From assembly GCA_020073345.1 (NCBI GenBank), contig JAIQFI010000011.1, positions 1 through 64,000 of the forward strand: a stretch of DNA of 64,000 bases, given 5' to 3'. Shown in pieces: positions 28,304 through 36,515 of the stretch. Below the pieces are notes generated by a model. That model made no database searches and was not told the origin of the DNA. It worked only from the letters and a program-made list of their open reading frames with translations. A program made the translations under genes and the position numbers. Every line of letters begins with the position of its first letter. The first letter of the stretch is position 1. The stretch is from Terriglobia bacterium (GTDB taxonomy: Bacteria > Acidobacteriota > Terriglobia > Bryobacterales > Bryobacteraceae).

Positions 28304-29650
28304 TTACTGGACTTCTACGTCGGCGTGCAGGTCCTGCCAGTCAGGCAGCTCGAGCGGGCCGATGGTCCGCTCAATGGAGCTGAACATTTCCTTGGCTTCA
28401 AAGGCCGCCAGGGCGGGCGAACGGAAGGTCAACCTCGCGATCGGTGGCTGTCCGGACTTCGCGTTCGCGGCGCGCAGGGTCACGTAGACCATAACGCTGC
28501 CGAGGGGGGCGCTCGAATGATTCACCACCAGGTACTGAATCTGCGGCTTCTTATTCACTTCCATGAAGCGAATCCCGGTCACTTCGACGAAACGCGCCAG
28601 AGAGTTTGCGGACCGGGCTGAGACGGGTGGTGGGGGCGCCGGGTCGGGAGCCGGTTTCGGCGGGGCGCTTGTCGAAGGGCCCGGCATCACGCTATAAGTC
28701 GCCGCTAAGCCGGCGGTGAGCAAGATCCCCAACACTACGAGTCTAGTCGCCCATCCGTAGCGGTTCGCCTGTGCTCCCGTTCTCCGAGCCCTCCGGATGG
28801 GTACCAAACCGGCCGCTTGGAGCGACATCAGTTCCCGCGGAAGCGCCGGACCTGGCAAGGTCACTTTGAGCTCGGATACGATGCCGTTGGCGATCGTTTT
28901 GGTGGCGTACGCCGCGGGACCCATCAGGCGGTCGGCGGCTTTGTAGTAATCCTGAAACGGCGCGAAGCGGGGCGCTGCCACGCGATCCGGACGGTTTGGA
29001 AATTGAGCCGGGCGCAGAGACGATGGCTCTGCTCCCATGGGCTGTTGGGATCGTGCGGGGCTTTCCGCTGGGCGTGGATGGAATACCTGCTCCGCCGGAA
29101 TCCCCGCGGCCACCGAGGGAGGCTGCGGCTCCGCCAGCAAGCGCACACTCGGCGGGGGGGCAAGCAGCGGCTGGACGGGAGTCACGTCGAGGACCAAGGG
29201 GGGCCGCGCTGCCGGGGCTGGCGTAGGGCTTCCGGAGATGATCCGCGGCGCAGTGTAGGGAAGCCGCTCCCCGTGGAGGTGTTCCGCGAGGTCCGCCAGA
29301 CGATCGGCGAATGTTTCCAGCTCGGCGGGCCTCGCCAGCGGTTCAGGCGGCACCGTAGGTGGCGCATCCAGCGCCGGCTTCAAGGCCACGGCGGGCTGCA
29401 CAACCACTGCTGGCATTAAGATAACTTGCGGCTCGGGAACCGGCTGCTCTGGAGGGGCAGCTGGGGCTAGTTCAATCACCGGCTGCCTCACCATGGGCGC
29501 CGCCGGGGGCACTACTGGCATGGGTGCTGGCGCGGTCGAATGGCCACTGGATAGAAGGGGAGAGACGCTCGCTTGCGGCTCACAAACCGGACATTCCTTA
29601 ACCCCGGGAGCGATCTCCTGGCCGCACTCCGGGCAGATCCAGTGGAACAT
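28304..29650 (-). CDS. Zinc-ribbon, proline-rich single-pass membrane protein
   Basis: 448 residues. The N-terminus has CPECGQEI and CPVCEP, a zinc ribbon. A long Pro/Ala-rich, probably disordered segment runs to about 290, a basic stretch precedes one membrane helix (LVVLGILLTAGLAATYSVM), and the final ~100 residues form a beta-rich extracytoplasmic domain (FVEVTGIRFMEVNKKPQIQY and following) of the kind used for ligand or partner binding in DUF3426/FxLYD-like proteins. Function unknown; a cytoplasm-to-envelope tether is a fair guess. Confidence 0.75.
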   Translation of the reverse strand: MFHWICPECGQEIAPGVKECPVCEPQASVSPLLSSGHSTAPAPMPVVPPAAPMVRQPVIELAPAAPPEQPVPEPQVILMPAVVVQPAVALKPALDAPPTVPPEPLARPAELETFADRLADLAEHLHGERLPYTAPRIISGSPTPAPAARPPLVLDVTPVQPLLAPPPSVRLLAEPQPPSVAAGIPAEQVFHPRPAESPARSQQPMGAEPSSLRPAQFPNRPDRVAAPRFAPFQDYYKAADRLMGPAAYATKTIANGIVSELKVTLPGPALPRELMSLQAAGLVPIRRARRTGAQANRYGWATRLVVLGILLTAGLAATYSVMPGPSTSAPPKPAPDPAPPPPVSARSANSLARFVEVTGIRFMEVNKKPQIQYLVVNHSSAPLGSVMVYVTLRAANAKSGQPPIARLTFRSPALAAFEAKEMFSSIERTIGPLELPDWQDLHADVEVQ

Positions 29651-29656
29651 GCATCC

Positions 29657-29662
29657 AATTTA
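29657..29662 (-). promoter_or_regulatory. Possible -10 box before the zinc-ribbon membrane protein
   Basis: TAAATT on the minus strand lies six bases from the ATG at 29650. It fits TANNNT, but the spacer contains GGAT, a weak ribosome site, so the reading is tentative. Confidence 0.25.
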
Positions 29663-29764
29663 CACGGAACTGCTTTAAATGCCCTTCAGGGACTCACCCT
29701 ACCTACTCATACGGGGCACCTTAGCCGGGTTGAGATTCGATCTCAGGACCCTCAATGCTGCAGT

Positions 29765-30973
29765 TTAGCGGGAAGAAGGGACGGTGCGACTGCCGGCCAG
29801 CGTCTGAGTCGGAGCCGAGAGGAATTCCAGAAACTTGCGCTTCGAACCGGTCTCAACAATCGGCCGGTTAAGCAGGCTGGCCGCCAAGTCGGCGAATTGC
29901 GCCCCCAGCTTGGATTTCGGATCGACGAACTCACCCGCACGGGTCGCGGTGTTGACCACCTGGTAGTCGTTGATGAAGCTATACATCACCGGCACGCCCA
30001 AAACGTCTTGCACCTGCTGCGGCGTCAGCAGCGATTGCTTGGAGATCCGGTTCAACACCACGGAGACACGGCCGTCCAACTCAAGATTCTTAAGAAAGGC
30101 CAGCTTCTCACGGGTCAGATGCAACGAAGGCACCTCCGGTGTACACACCAGAAATACCTGCTGGGAATCGCGGAGAATTTCCAGAGAATAACGTTCCAGG
30201 TTACCCGAGAGATCCACGCATACTACGTCGTAGTTACGCAGCCAGAACTGGGCCAGGTCATGAACCTGCGCTGGCTCCACGTGCACGTTCGGGTTCAGGG
30301 GACCGGAGTGCAGGACATCCAGCTTAGCCACCGTTGTGACCAGTTGCTCCCACAAGTTCTCATCCAGCTCGTGCATGTGCTCGAGCACTTCCATGATGGC
30401 GTGCTCGTTCCGGATCTTGAGCAGGAAGCGCAGAATGCCTGAGCTGAGGTCGAGATCGGACAGCAGCACCTTGGTGTTTGCCACGCGTGCCAGGGCCGCA
30501 CTCAGATTGAGGGCCAGCGTGGTCGCGCCGGAACCCGCTTTGGCTGGAAGGAAGGAATAAATCCTGCCTTTAGTCGAGTAGGTCGGCGGCTTCTGTTCTA
30601 CCAGTGCCTTTACACTTCTCAACGATTCGACCAGGGCGCTGAGCTCGAACGGCTCGGAAACGACTTCACGTACGCCAGCGCGCATGACTTCCCGAAGCGT
30701 GGCCGCGTCGCAGTGCCGGTGATAGGCGATGTACTGAACGCCTTCCACCTCCTGATTCACGCGCTCGACTACTTTCACGGCGAGATCGCCCTTTTCAAAG
30801 CTGATAAATATGACGTCGGGAGCGTTTGTGCGGAGGGTCCGAATCAGCTCGCCTTCGTCCGGGTAGCCGGGCACAATACGGCTGACGCTCACGTCATTGG
30901 CTAGCGCGCTCAGCGCTTTCTCCAGTTGTTGCGCCTGCCTGGCGTCTGAACCGATGATGACTGTCCTCAGCAT
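29765..30973 (-). CDS. CpaE/TadZ-type pilus-localisation ATPase (orphan)
   Basis: 402 residues. An N-terminal receiver-like domain (1-125) lacks a clear phosphoacceptor Asp, and a MinD-like domain follows with the deviant Walker A AKAGSGATT (144-152), LLSDLDLSSG and VVCVDLSGN. The second Walker Lys is missing, as in CpaE proteins. These place Tad/Flp pilus machinery at the pole. No other cpa/tad genes are in the window, so the partner machinery is elsewhere or the protein has another polar role. Confidence 0.85.
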   Translation of the reverse strand: MLRTVIIGSDARQAQQLEKALSALANDVSVSRIVPGYPDEGELIRTLRTNAPDVIFISFEKGDLAVKVVERVNQEVEGVQYIAYHRHCDAATLREVMRAGVREVVSEPFELSALVESLRSVKALVEQKPPTYSTKGRIYSFLPAKAGSGATTLALNLSAALARVANTKVLLSDLDLSSGILRFLLKIRNEHAIMEVLEHMHELDENLWEQLVTTVAKLDVLHSGPLNPNVHVEPAQVHDLAQFWLRNYDVVCVDLSGNLERYSLEILRDSQQVFLVCTPEVPSLHLTREKLAFLKNLELDGRVSVVLNRISKQSLLTPQQVQDVLGVPVMYSFINDYQVVNTATRAGEFVDPKSKLGAQFADLAASLLNRPIVETGSKRKFLEFLSAPTQTLAGSRTVPSSR

Positions 30974-31219
30974 CTAGCCTTGCCCTCACCTCTGAGCCTA
31001 CGTGACATATCGCGCCCCGACAAATCGTTCTTCCCCCCAATTCCGGTTCGAGATCTCCCTATACGCCAAGAGATTTCGCTTAACCCGGCCTCGGGTGTTT
31101 CCCCTAAGTGCCCACCTGTGTCTACGAGTAATGGATCGGCTGCCAGCTCCCATTCAAGTAGGCCCTAGACGAGAACCGTGCATGCAGGACACCGGCTCGG
31201 CTATTCTTGACATGAAGCC

Positions 31220-33259
31220 ATGGGCCGAATCCTGGGACGTATTCTGTGGGCCGCGATTTCTCTGGCAGCGGCCTTCTCTCTGGGTACCGTTGCGCAAAGC
31301 CGCGGCGAGCCGGTCAACAGCACCTGGCTGGTGATCGCCTCGGTTTGCACCTACCTGGTGGGATACCGCTTCTATGCCAGCTTCGTGGCGGCTCGGGTCA
31401 TGGCTCTCGACGATAAACGCGCCACGCCCGCGGAACGGCTGCGCGACGGCCATGATTTCGAGCCCACCAATAAGTGGATCGTCTTCGGCCACCATTTCGC
31501 GGCGATCGCCGGTCCGGGACCCCTGGTCGGACCCACGCTGGCGGCGCAGTTCGGCTACCTTCCCGGATTCCTGTGGATCGTGATCGGAGCGACCCTGGGC
31601 GGGGCCGTGCAGGATTTTGTGATCCTGTTCGGTTCGATCCGGCGGGACGGAAAATCGCTCGGCCAGATCGCCCGCGAAGAGGTCGGCAAGGTGGGTGGTT
31701 TCACGGCGCTGGTCACTGTGTTGCTGATCATGATCATCCTGCTGGCGGTAATCGCACTGGTCGTGGTCAACGCGCTCAAAGGTAGCCCATGGGGGACGTT
31801 CACGATCGCCGCGACCATGCCCATCGCGGTATTCATGGGGTTATATCTGCGGTTCTGGCGGCCGGGGAAAGTGGTGGAAACCTCGCTGATCGGATTCGCG
31901 CTGGTGATGGCCAGCGTCTTTGGCGGCCAGGCTGTGGCGCAATCAGCGGTACTGGCTCCCTGGTTTACGTACTCGGGCGTGGCCCTGGCCATAGGGCTGA
32001 TCGTCTATGGATTCTTCTCGAGTGCCCTGCCGGTATGGCTCTTGCTCGCTCCGCGTGGATACTTAAGCACCTTCGTGAAGCTGGGAGTGGTGGTGCTGCT
32101 GGCGGTGGGGATTATCTTCCTGCGCCCGGAGCTGAAGCTGCCCCCTTTCACGCGCTTCGTCGACGGGACTGGGCCCATCTTCGCCGGAAAGATTTTTCCG
32201 TTCTGCTTCATCACCATCGCCTGCGGAGCGGTTTCCGGATTCCACTCCCTGATCTCGTCCGGCACGACTCCTAAACTGCTCGCACGGGAGCGCCACGCGC
32301 TGGCGGTAGGATACGGTTCGATGCTGCTCGAAAGTTTCGTGGCCGTGATGGCGCTGATCGCCGCGGCTTCGCTGCAACCGGGCGTGTTCTTCGCGGTGAA
32401 TTCTCCCGCGGGCATCGTGGGCACGACGCCCGAGGCCGCGGTCGCCACCATCAGCAACTGGGGATTCCCGGTGACGGCGACTGAGATGCAGACTCTGGCG
32501 CGGGATGCCGGCGAGCAATCCCTGTTCTACCGCACCGGCGGCGCGCCCTCGCTCGCGCTGGGCATGGCGCAAATCTTTGCCTCCAGCGGCGGTGGCCGCG
32601 CGCTGCTGGCCTTCTGGTATCACTTCGCCATCATGTTCGAAGCGCTGTTTATCCTGACCACGCTCGATTCCGGCACTCGCGTGGGGCGGTTCATGCTGCA
32701 GGATATGTTGGGACAAGTGTGGCCCAGGTGGGGCCGAACCAATTGGAAGCCGGGCATGCTGGCCACCAGCGGGGTGATCGTGGCCGCATGGGGCTATTTT
32801 CTGTATCAGGGTGTGATCGATCCGCTGGGCGGCATCAATACGCTCTGGCCGCTGTTCGGCATCGCGAATCAGTTGCTGGCCGCGGTAGCTCTGTGCGTGG
32901 GAACCACCCTGTTGGTGAAGATGCACGGATCGCGCTACATGTGGGTGACTGCGGTTCCCCTGGTGTGGCTGGTGGTGGTGTGTTTCGTGGCCGGATGGCA
33001 GAAGATTTTTTCTCCGCTTCCGGCGCTCGGGTTTTTGGCGCAGGCCGATCAGCTGGCGGCCGGTCCGCAGTCTGCCACCACTGCCGCGCTGGTCTTCAAT
33101 GCGCGGCTGGACGCAGCGGTCACCGGAATCTTCCTGGTGCTGGTTGCGACCATCCTCATCGACTCCATCCGTGTATGGATCGGCGTCCTGGGCGGCTCGC
33201 GGGTATCGAAGACCACGGAGACGCCGTTTGTTCCCTCGCGGCTGGCGGAGGAGTCATGA
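31220..33259 (+). CDS. cstA: CstA family carbon-starvation / pyruvate transporter
   Basis: 679 residues with about 16-18 membrane helices. The region VFGHHFAAIAGPGPLVGPTL is the family hallmark, with further matches in TIACGAVSGFHSLISSGTTPK and ILTTLDSGTRVGRFMLQD. CstA and BtsT import pyruvate or peptides under carbon limitation. The start gives the usual N-terminal helix followed by SRGEPVNSTWLVIASVCTYL. The stop overlaps the downstream ybdD-like start. A TATTCT box lies 12 bases upstream of the ATG. Confidence 0.95.
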   Translation: MGRILGRILWAAISLAAAFSLGTVAQSRGEPVNSTWLVIASVCTYLVGYRFYASFVAARVMALDDKRATPAERLRDGHDFEPTNKWIVFGHHFAAIAGPGPLVGPTLAAQFGYLPGFLWIVIGATLGGAVQDFVILFGSIRRDGKSLGQIAREEVGKVGGFTALVTVLLIMIILLAVIALVVVNALKGSPWGTFTIAATMPIAVFMGLYLRFWRPGKVVETSLIGFALVMASVFGGQAVAQSAVLAPWFTYSGVALAIGLIVYGFFSSALPVWLLLAPRGYLSTFVKLGVVVLLAVGIIFLRPELKLPPFTRFVDGTGPIFAGKIFPFCFITIACGAVSGFHSLISSGTTPKLLARERHALAVGYGSMLLESFVAVMALIAAASLQPGVFFAVNSPAGIVGTTPEAAVATISNWGFPVTATEMQTLARDAGEQSLFYRTGGAPSLALGMAQIFASSGGGRALLAFWYHFAIMFEALFILTTLDSGTRVGRFMLQDMLGQVWPRWGRTNWKPGMLATSGVIVAAWGYFLYQGVIDPLGGINTLWPLFGIANQLLAAVALCVGTTLLVKMHGSRYMWVTAVPLVWLVVVCFVAGWQKIFSPLPALGFLAQADQLAAGPQSATTAALVFNARLDAAVTGIFLVLVATILIDSIRVWIGVLGGSRVSKTTETPFVPSRLAEES

Positions 33260-33435
33260 GGGCGTTCTTCCGCTCTTTTATGCGCATCGTTGTCGCAGTG
33301 GTTGACGAGATATCCGATCAGAACGCCTATCGCCGTCACCTTGCGGCGCACGGAACCGTCCACTCCCCCGACGAATGGCGCCGCTTTCAGGACGAGCACG
33401 CATCCGCCAATTCCCGCCGCCCCCGCTGCTGCTGA
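33256..33435 (+). CDS. YbdD/YjiX family small protein
   Basis: 59 residues. GGCGGAGGAG gives a strong ribosome site, and the ATG overlaps the cstA stop (ATGA). NAYRRHLAAHG and DEWRRFQDEH follow the family pattern, and the C-terminus RPRCC matches the characteristic terminal Cys pair of YbdD, which is encoded after cstA in enterobacteria and is needed for transport. Good support from both sequence and position. Confidence 0.88.
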   Translation: MRAFFRSFMRIVVAVVDEISDQNAYRRHLAAHGTVHSPDEWRRFQDEHASANSRRPRCC

Positions 33436-33505
33436 GTTTTGATAGCGCGTTATTTGTCCAAGTTCTCACTGGAACAAATCACTCAAGAATGGTATCCATT
33501 AAGTC

Positions 33506-34684
33506 ATGCGGCTTTTGTCCCTCGCAAAGCTGAGTGCAGTCGCCTGCGTGGCCACATTTGCCCCAGTCCAATTATTTGCCTGCCAATGCGCCGGATTTTA
33601 TGGAAAGAATGCCTGGGAGCGTTCCCAAAAGCGCGAGCAGGCGTCGACGGTGATCTTCGAAGGCGTGCTGGAACACTCCGAGTTGCGGTGGAGTCGATGG
33701 AACGGAGAAAGTCTTGAGAATCCCTCCAGCTTGCCCGAGAAGATGCGCTTAACATTTCGCGTGCAAAGAGCGTATAAGGGAGACTTAGGCCACGAAGCCA
33801 TTCTCACCACGGGGCTGGGAGGAGGCGATTGTGGGGCCAGGTTCTCTACAGGCTTGACCTATTTGGTTTTCGGGGCTGGTTCGAGTCCGGGCGGGTTGGG
33901 CGTAAGCATGTGCAGCCCGGGAGGATGGATCGAAGGGGGCGATTTAGCGTCAGATCTGCGATATCTCAGGAAGCAGCCTCCTATCACGAGTGATCTGGAA
34001 CTTGGTCGACCCCTGAAGCAACGACAACAAGGCGATCTGGATCAGGACCAGAAGCGCTATTCGGCCGCCACCGGGAGTATCTGCGGTACTGTCGTTACGG
34101 AAAAGACCAAAGACGCGAGTGGCGGCGTGGTTTCATTTCTCTCCATCGCAGGATTTTCACCGGTAGAGCACCCGACCGCGAATGTAAATGCGGACGGCAC
34201 TTTTTGTTCGGACCGTTTGGGCCCAGGCGAGTACTACCTTTTCTTCGGGCGGACAACGGATGGACAACCGACGTCTGCCGTCTTCTATCCCGGCGTGAAC
34301 ACTCGCGCGGAAGCAACGGCAGTCGAGATCGGAGCTGGGCAGAATCAATCCCGCTTCATTTTCAAAGTTCCGGCAAAAAAGGCGTATGCGGTGCGAGGCT
34401 TGATTTCTACCAATGACAAGTCGGGGCTAAAAGCCTACCATGGTATTCGGGTCGATCTGGTGAACTTGGATGCCCCCTATTCGGCTTGGTACCACACTGA
34501 GATCCATTTCAATGGCGTCTTCCCTCTTCCGAACGTGAAGTACTTCACTTTCGGCGACGTCCTTCCTGGCCAGTACACCGCTTACATTTACCGGATTGCG
34601 CCGGGTTGGTCCTCCAAGAAAGTAGATGTCAGCGTCACTACTCACATGAAGTTCGTCTTTCTCGACTTGGTGCACAGGAAGTAG
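33506..34684 (+). CDS. Secreted protein with netrin/TIMP-like N-terminal module
   Basis: 392 residues with a Sec signal (MRLLSLAKLSAVACVATFAP) followed by CQCAGF, the start of the module. In TIMP/NTR-like bacterial proteins this Cys pair precedes a beta-barrel with VIFEGVLEH, FRVQRAYKGD and a CGARFSTGLTYLVFG end; all are present. The second half has carboxypeptidase-regulatory/Cna-like beta segments (SICGTVVTE, GGVVSFLSI, LGPGEYYLFF). Role unknown, perhaps protease inhibition or adhesion. It abuts the VWFA gene with no gap. Confidence 0.7.
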   Translation: MRLLSLAKLSAVACVATFAPVQLFACQCAGFYGKNAWERSQKREQASTVIFEGVLEHSELRWSRWNGESLENPSSLPEKMRLTFRVQRAYKGDLGHEAILTTGLGGGDCGARFSTGLTYLVFGAGSSPGGLGVSMCSPGGWIEGGDLASDLRYLRKQPPITSDLELGRPLKQRQQGDLDQDQKRYSAATGSICGTVVTEKTKDASGGVVSFLSIAGFSPVEHPTANVNADGTFCSDRLGPGEYYLFFGRTTDGQPTSAVFYPGVNTRAEATAVEIGAGQNQSRFIFKVPAKKAYAVRGLISTNDKSGLKAYHGIRVDLVNLDAPYSAWYHTEIHFNGVFPLPNVKYFTFGDVLPGQYTAYIYRIAPGWSSKKVDVSVTTHMKFVFLDLVHRK

Positions 34685-36505
34685 TTGCCACAGGGCGATC
34701 GCCAACTTGCAACTGCCCACGTGGGCGGGTCGCCGTGGCTCCGTCCGCTGAACACCTCTGACCGTTATTCAGATCGCGCTACAATAATCCAGGAAACCGG
34801 CGAATTTACGAGACTCGTATTTCAAGTCGGACTTATTAGCGCCCTTTGCTACGCGCAGGCGCCAGCCCCCGAGGTGAGCTCCCGGGAGACGCCCGTTACG
34901 TTCACCAGCCGGGTCAACCTGGTGCTGGTTCCCGTGGTGGTGCGCGACAATCAGGGACACGCCATCGGCACACTGCGCCAGGAAGATTTTCAGCTCTTCG
35001 ACAAAGGCAAGCCGCAGTTGATCACCCGGTTTTCGGTGGAGAAGCCGGCCAGCCCATTCATCCCCGTCGTGGTAGCATCGTCCCTCGACGAGAAGGGTGC
35101 CGAAAAATCCGCTAGCGCTCCCACGCCCGGCGCCGTTCCAGAACGCTTTGTCGCGTATTTGTTCGATGACATCCACCTGAATGCCGCCGACTTGCTGACG
35201 GCGCGGACTGCCGCCGACCGTCATCTGAGCGAGTCTTTTGTACCAGGCGGCCGCGCCGCGATCTACACCACGTCCGGCCAGATCGTCCTCGATTTCACGG
35301 ATGACCGCGACAAGTTGCGTGAGACGCTGAACCGCATTCAACCGCTCGCAACCGTCCGGGAAGCGACTGAGTGTCTGGACATCAACTACTACTGGGCGGA
35401 TGCAATCATAACCAAGTCGGATGCCCAGGCTACGGCCGCCGCAACAGACGAAGTCATGGCGTGCCGGGGATACCCGGCAGACCAAAGAGATGCCGCGGCG
35501 TCAGAAGCCCACGCTACCGCCATGAGCGTTTTTAACCTGGGAGAACGTGAAAGCCGCCTCAACTTAAGTGTTCTGAAGGACGTTATACGCCGCCTTTCCG
35601 CTACACCCGGAAGCCGGAATGTGATTCTGGTTTCACCTGGGTTCTTTCTGCCGCCCGAGATGCGTATTGAAGAAGCCGAATTGATGGATCGCGCGATCCG
35701 CGCCAATGTGACCGTGAATTCCCTGGACGTGCGTGGCGTCTATACCGTGATTCCCGGAGGCGACGCAAGTCAGCCTGGACGTGCCAGCATCTCGGCATCC
35801 AACTTGATGATGTTGATGAAGCAGAACGCGATGTCCGCGGATTCCGATGTGTTGGAGGAACTGGCGGATGCAACCGGCGGGCGGTTCTTCCATAACGACA
35901 ACGGCCTGTTCGAGGGGTTCCGGCAATTGGTAGCTCAGCCCGAGTACATCTACATATTGGGATTCTCTCCCCAGAATCTGAAGCTCGACGGCGCTCGTCA
36001 TGGCTTGAAGGTTGCGCTGAAAAATCCCAAAGGTTTCGAGATGCAGGCGCGCAACGCTTATTACGCTCCCAGCCATGCCGTCAACTCCGAGGAGCAGGCC
36101 AAGCAGGAGATTCAGGAGGCTGTCTTTTCCCGCGACGAAATCCAAGACCTCCCGGTCGATTTGAACTTGCAGTATGCCAGAGCCGGCGAAACCGCGGTCA
36201 AGCTCAATGTTCTCGCCAAGGTAAATCTGAAACTGCTCCACTTCCGGAAAGCCGATGATCGAAATCTCAACACGCTGACGGTGGTCGCAAGCGTGTTCGA
36301 CCGGAATGGAAACTTCGTCGCTGGAATACAAAAGATTGTCGACATGCGCTTGCGCGACCAGACACTCGACTCTTTGAACTCCGCCATCACCGTCAAGACC
36401 ACATTGGATGTGACACCGGGCAGCTACCTGGTGCGGCTGGTCGTCAGGGATTCTGAAGGGCAAACCATGTCGGCCCGCAACGGCGTGGTGGAGATTCCAT
36501 TTTAG
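34685..36505 (+). CDS. VWFA-related Acidobacterial domain protein (first of pair)
   Basis: Up to 606 residues. After a hydrophobic signal-like stretch (LVFQVGLISALCYAQAP) come VNLVLVPVVVRDNQGHAIG and EDFQLFDKGKPQLI, the start of the TIGR03436-type domain, then a von Willebrand A-like fold with VAYLFDDIHL in the position of the metal site and VILVSPGFFL. The start is unclear: the open frame begins with TTG at 34685 directly after the upstream stop, but a promoter-like CTGACC-16 bp-TACAAT (34758-34785) sits inside it and the signal peptide has no ATG, GTG or TTG just before it. Likely outer-surface function unknown. Confidence 0.8.
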   Translation: MPQGDRQLATAHVGGSPWLRPLNTSDRYSDRATIIQETGEFTRLVFQVGLISALCYAQAPAPEVSSRETPVTFTSRVNLVLVPVVVRDNQGHAIGTLRQEDFQLFDKGKPQLITRFSVEKPASPFIPVVVASSLDEKGAEKSASAPTPGAVPERFVAYLFDDIHLNAADLLTARTAADRHLSESFVPGGRAAIYTTSGQIVLDFTDDRDKLRETLNRIQPLATVREATECLDINYYWADAIITKSDAQATAAATDEVMACRGYPADQRDAAASEAHATAMSVFNLGERESRLNLSVLKDVIRRLSATPGSRNVILVSPGFFLPPEMRIEEAELMDRAIRANVTVNSLDVRGVYTVIPGGDASQPGRASISASNLMMLMKQNAMSADSDVLEELADATGGRFFHNDNGLFEGFRQLVAQPEYIYILGFSPQNLKLDGARHGLKVALKNPKGFEMQARNAYYAPSHAVNSEEQAKQEIQEAVFSRDEIQDLPVDLNLQYARAGETAVKLNVLAKVNLKLLHFRKADDRNLNTLTVVASVFDRNGNFVAGIQKIVDMRLRDQTLDSLNSAITVKTTLDVTPGSYLVRLVVRDSEGQTMSARNGVVEIPF

Positions 36506-36515
36506 GAGAGTGTCT

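Noticed and set aside
29671-29764. GGTTGAGATTCGATCTC stretch resembling a tRNA T-arm
   Set aside because: No matching acceptor, D-arm or anticodon stem could be folded around it.
31207-31212. TTGACA just before cstA
   Set aside because: Only seven bases from the start codon, so it cannot serve as a -35 for this gene.
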